This document shows, piece after piece, positions 5,648 to 6,051 of a DNA stretch of 6,051 nucleotides. The stretch comes from Phycisphaerae bacterium. GTDB taxonomy: Bacteria; Planctomycetota; Phycisphaerae; Phycisphaerales; SM1A02. Where the stretch lies: contig JABJDN010000017.1 of NCBI GenBank assembly GCA_018665385.1, positions 1 to 6,051 of the forward strand. The letters are read 5' to 3'. A model generated the notes under the pieces. It made no database searches and was not told the origin of the DNA. It saw only the letters and a list, made by a program, of their open reading frames with translations. The position numbers and the translations under genes were made by a program. The number at the start of each line of letters is the position of its first letter. The stretch's first letter is position 1.

Positions 5648-6051
5648 ATGATCACAGAACTATTTTTGGTATTGGCGTTGGTTGCAGGTGGCGGAGAATT
5701 TCAGAAGCAACTCGATCTTGCGGGCGATAACAGGTTTGAAATTGAACAAGCAATTCGCGAAGTTCCAGAGACGCAAAAAGCAGGGATGGAGTGGTTGTTG
5801 ACGCATATGCCGGAAGACGATTTGAAGACGCTTACTGGCGAATTTCTTCTTACGAATTGCAATCAAGCATACGAAGCGTGGGAAAGTGCCCCATGGAAAG
5901 AGCAAATTACAGAAGAAGTCTTTTTTGATTGTATTCTGCCGTATGCCAATGTGAACGAACGCAGGGATGATTGGCGTGGAGATTTCAATGAACGATTCTC
6001 TGGGATTATTGCATCTGCAAAAACACCTACTGAGGCAACAGTGCTTCTCAA
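5648..6051 (+). CDS. Probable transglutaminase-like protein, N-terminal part (3' end outside window)
   Basis: The frame is open from an ATG at 5648 to the right edge, giving 134 residues with no stop. It begins with a short hydrophobic stretch (MITELFLVLALVAGGGEF), a possible weak signal peptide or anchor. Then comes a helical, acidic region: NRFEIEQAIREVP, GMEWLLTHMPEDDLKTL, AYEAWESAPW, FFDCILPYANVNERRDDWR (93-111). This pattern, with NMP/HMP-type and LPYA...NE..D.WR segments, is what I remember preceding the catalytic domain of bacterial transglutaminase-like proteins. The Cys-His-Asp core would lie beyond the window, so the catalytic residues cannot be checked and the call rests on the N-terminal pattern only. 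No Shine-Dalgarno is evident before the ATG. It is divergent from the YchF-like operon and shares its 158-base upstream region. Confidence 0.6.
   Translation, partial: MITELFLVLALVAGGGEFQKQLDLAGDNRFEIEQAIREVPETQKAGMEWLLTHMPEDDLKTLTGEFLLTNCNQAYEAWESAPWKEQITEEVFFDCILPYANVNERRDDWRGDFNERFSGIIASAKTPTEATVLL

Noticed and set aside
5660..5905. Minus-strand open frame of 81 codons near the right end
   Set aside because: Antisense to the plus-strand gene at 5648-6051, which has a coherent protein pattern; this frame shows none.

Overview
The window is a stretch of bacterial chromosome of moderate GC content. Five complete genes and one partial gene lie on the minus strand, and one partial gene lies on the plus strand, with a divergent promoter region near the right end. 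The Planctomycetota (perhaps a Phycisphaerae-like lineage) are my best guess for the host. This is inferred from remembered protein families: a Planctomycete-style YchF, a Haem_bd cytochrome-like protein, a transglutaminase-type N-terminus, and the asparagine-synthase / radical SAM / FAD-enzyme trio. No rRNA, tRNA, CRISPR array or insertion sequence is visible.

Layout, right to left in the direction of minus-strand transcription: a likely sigma-70-type promoter (about 5518-5545); a divergent YchF-family ATPase/GTPase (5489-4449); a membrane-anchored one-haem protein of the Haem_bd type (4431-3988); an asparagine-synthetase-like ATP-dependent enzyme with no glutaminase cysteine (3958-2612); a radical SAM enzyme of the ELP3/RaSEA-like kind (about 2628-1846); a halogenase-like FAD enzyme (1856 or 1901 to 531); then, after an 82-base gap, the start of a TPR lipoprotein (448 to beyond the left edge). 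The gaps are 17 and about 29 bases, followed by two short overlaps, so ychF through the FAD enzyme look like one operon. On the plus strand, a gene beginning at 5648 runs off the right edge and looks like the N-terminal part of a transglutaminase-like protein.

The most interesting part is the tightly overlapped trio asparagine-synthetase-like / radical SAM / halogenase-like flavoenzyme (531-3958). All three keep their core catalytic motifs, yet the first lacks the glutaminase half and the third lacks the classic WxWxIP halogenase signature. Together they suggest an undescribed small-molecule or macromolecule modification pathway. Its substrate is unknown, and no precursor peptide is visible in the window.

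Both intergenic regions carry the short motifs TGGTACA and GGTCTGG. Around the divergent promoter (5518-5634) they occur in several orientations as direct and inverted repeats, which suggests a shared regulatory or repeat element.
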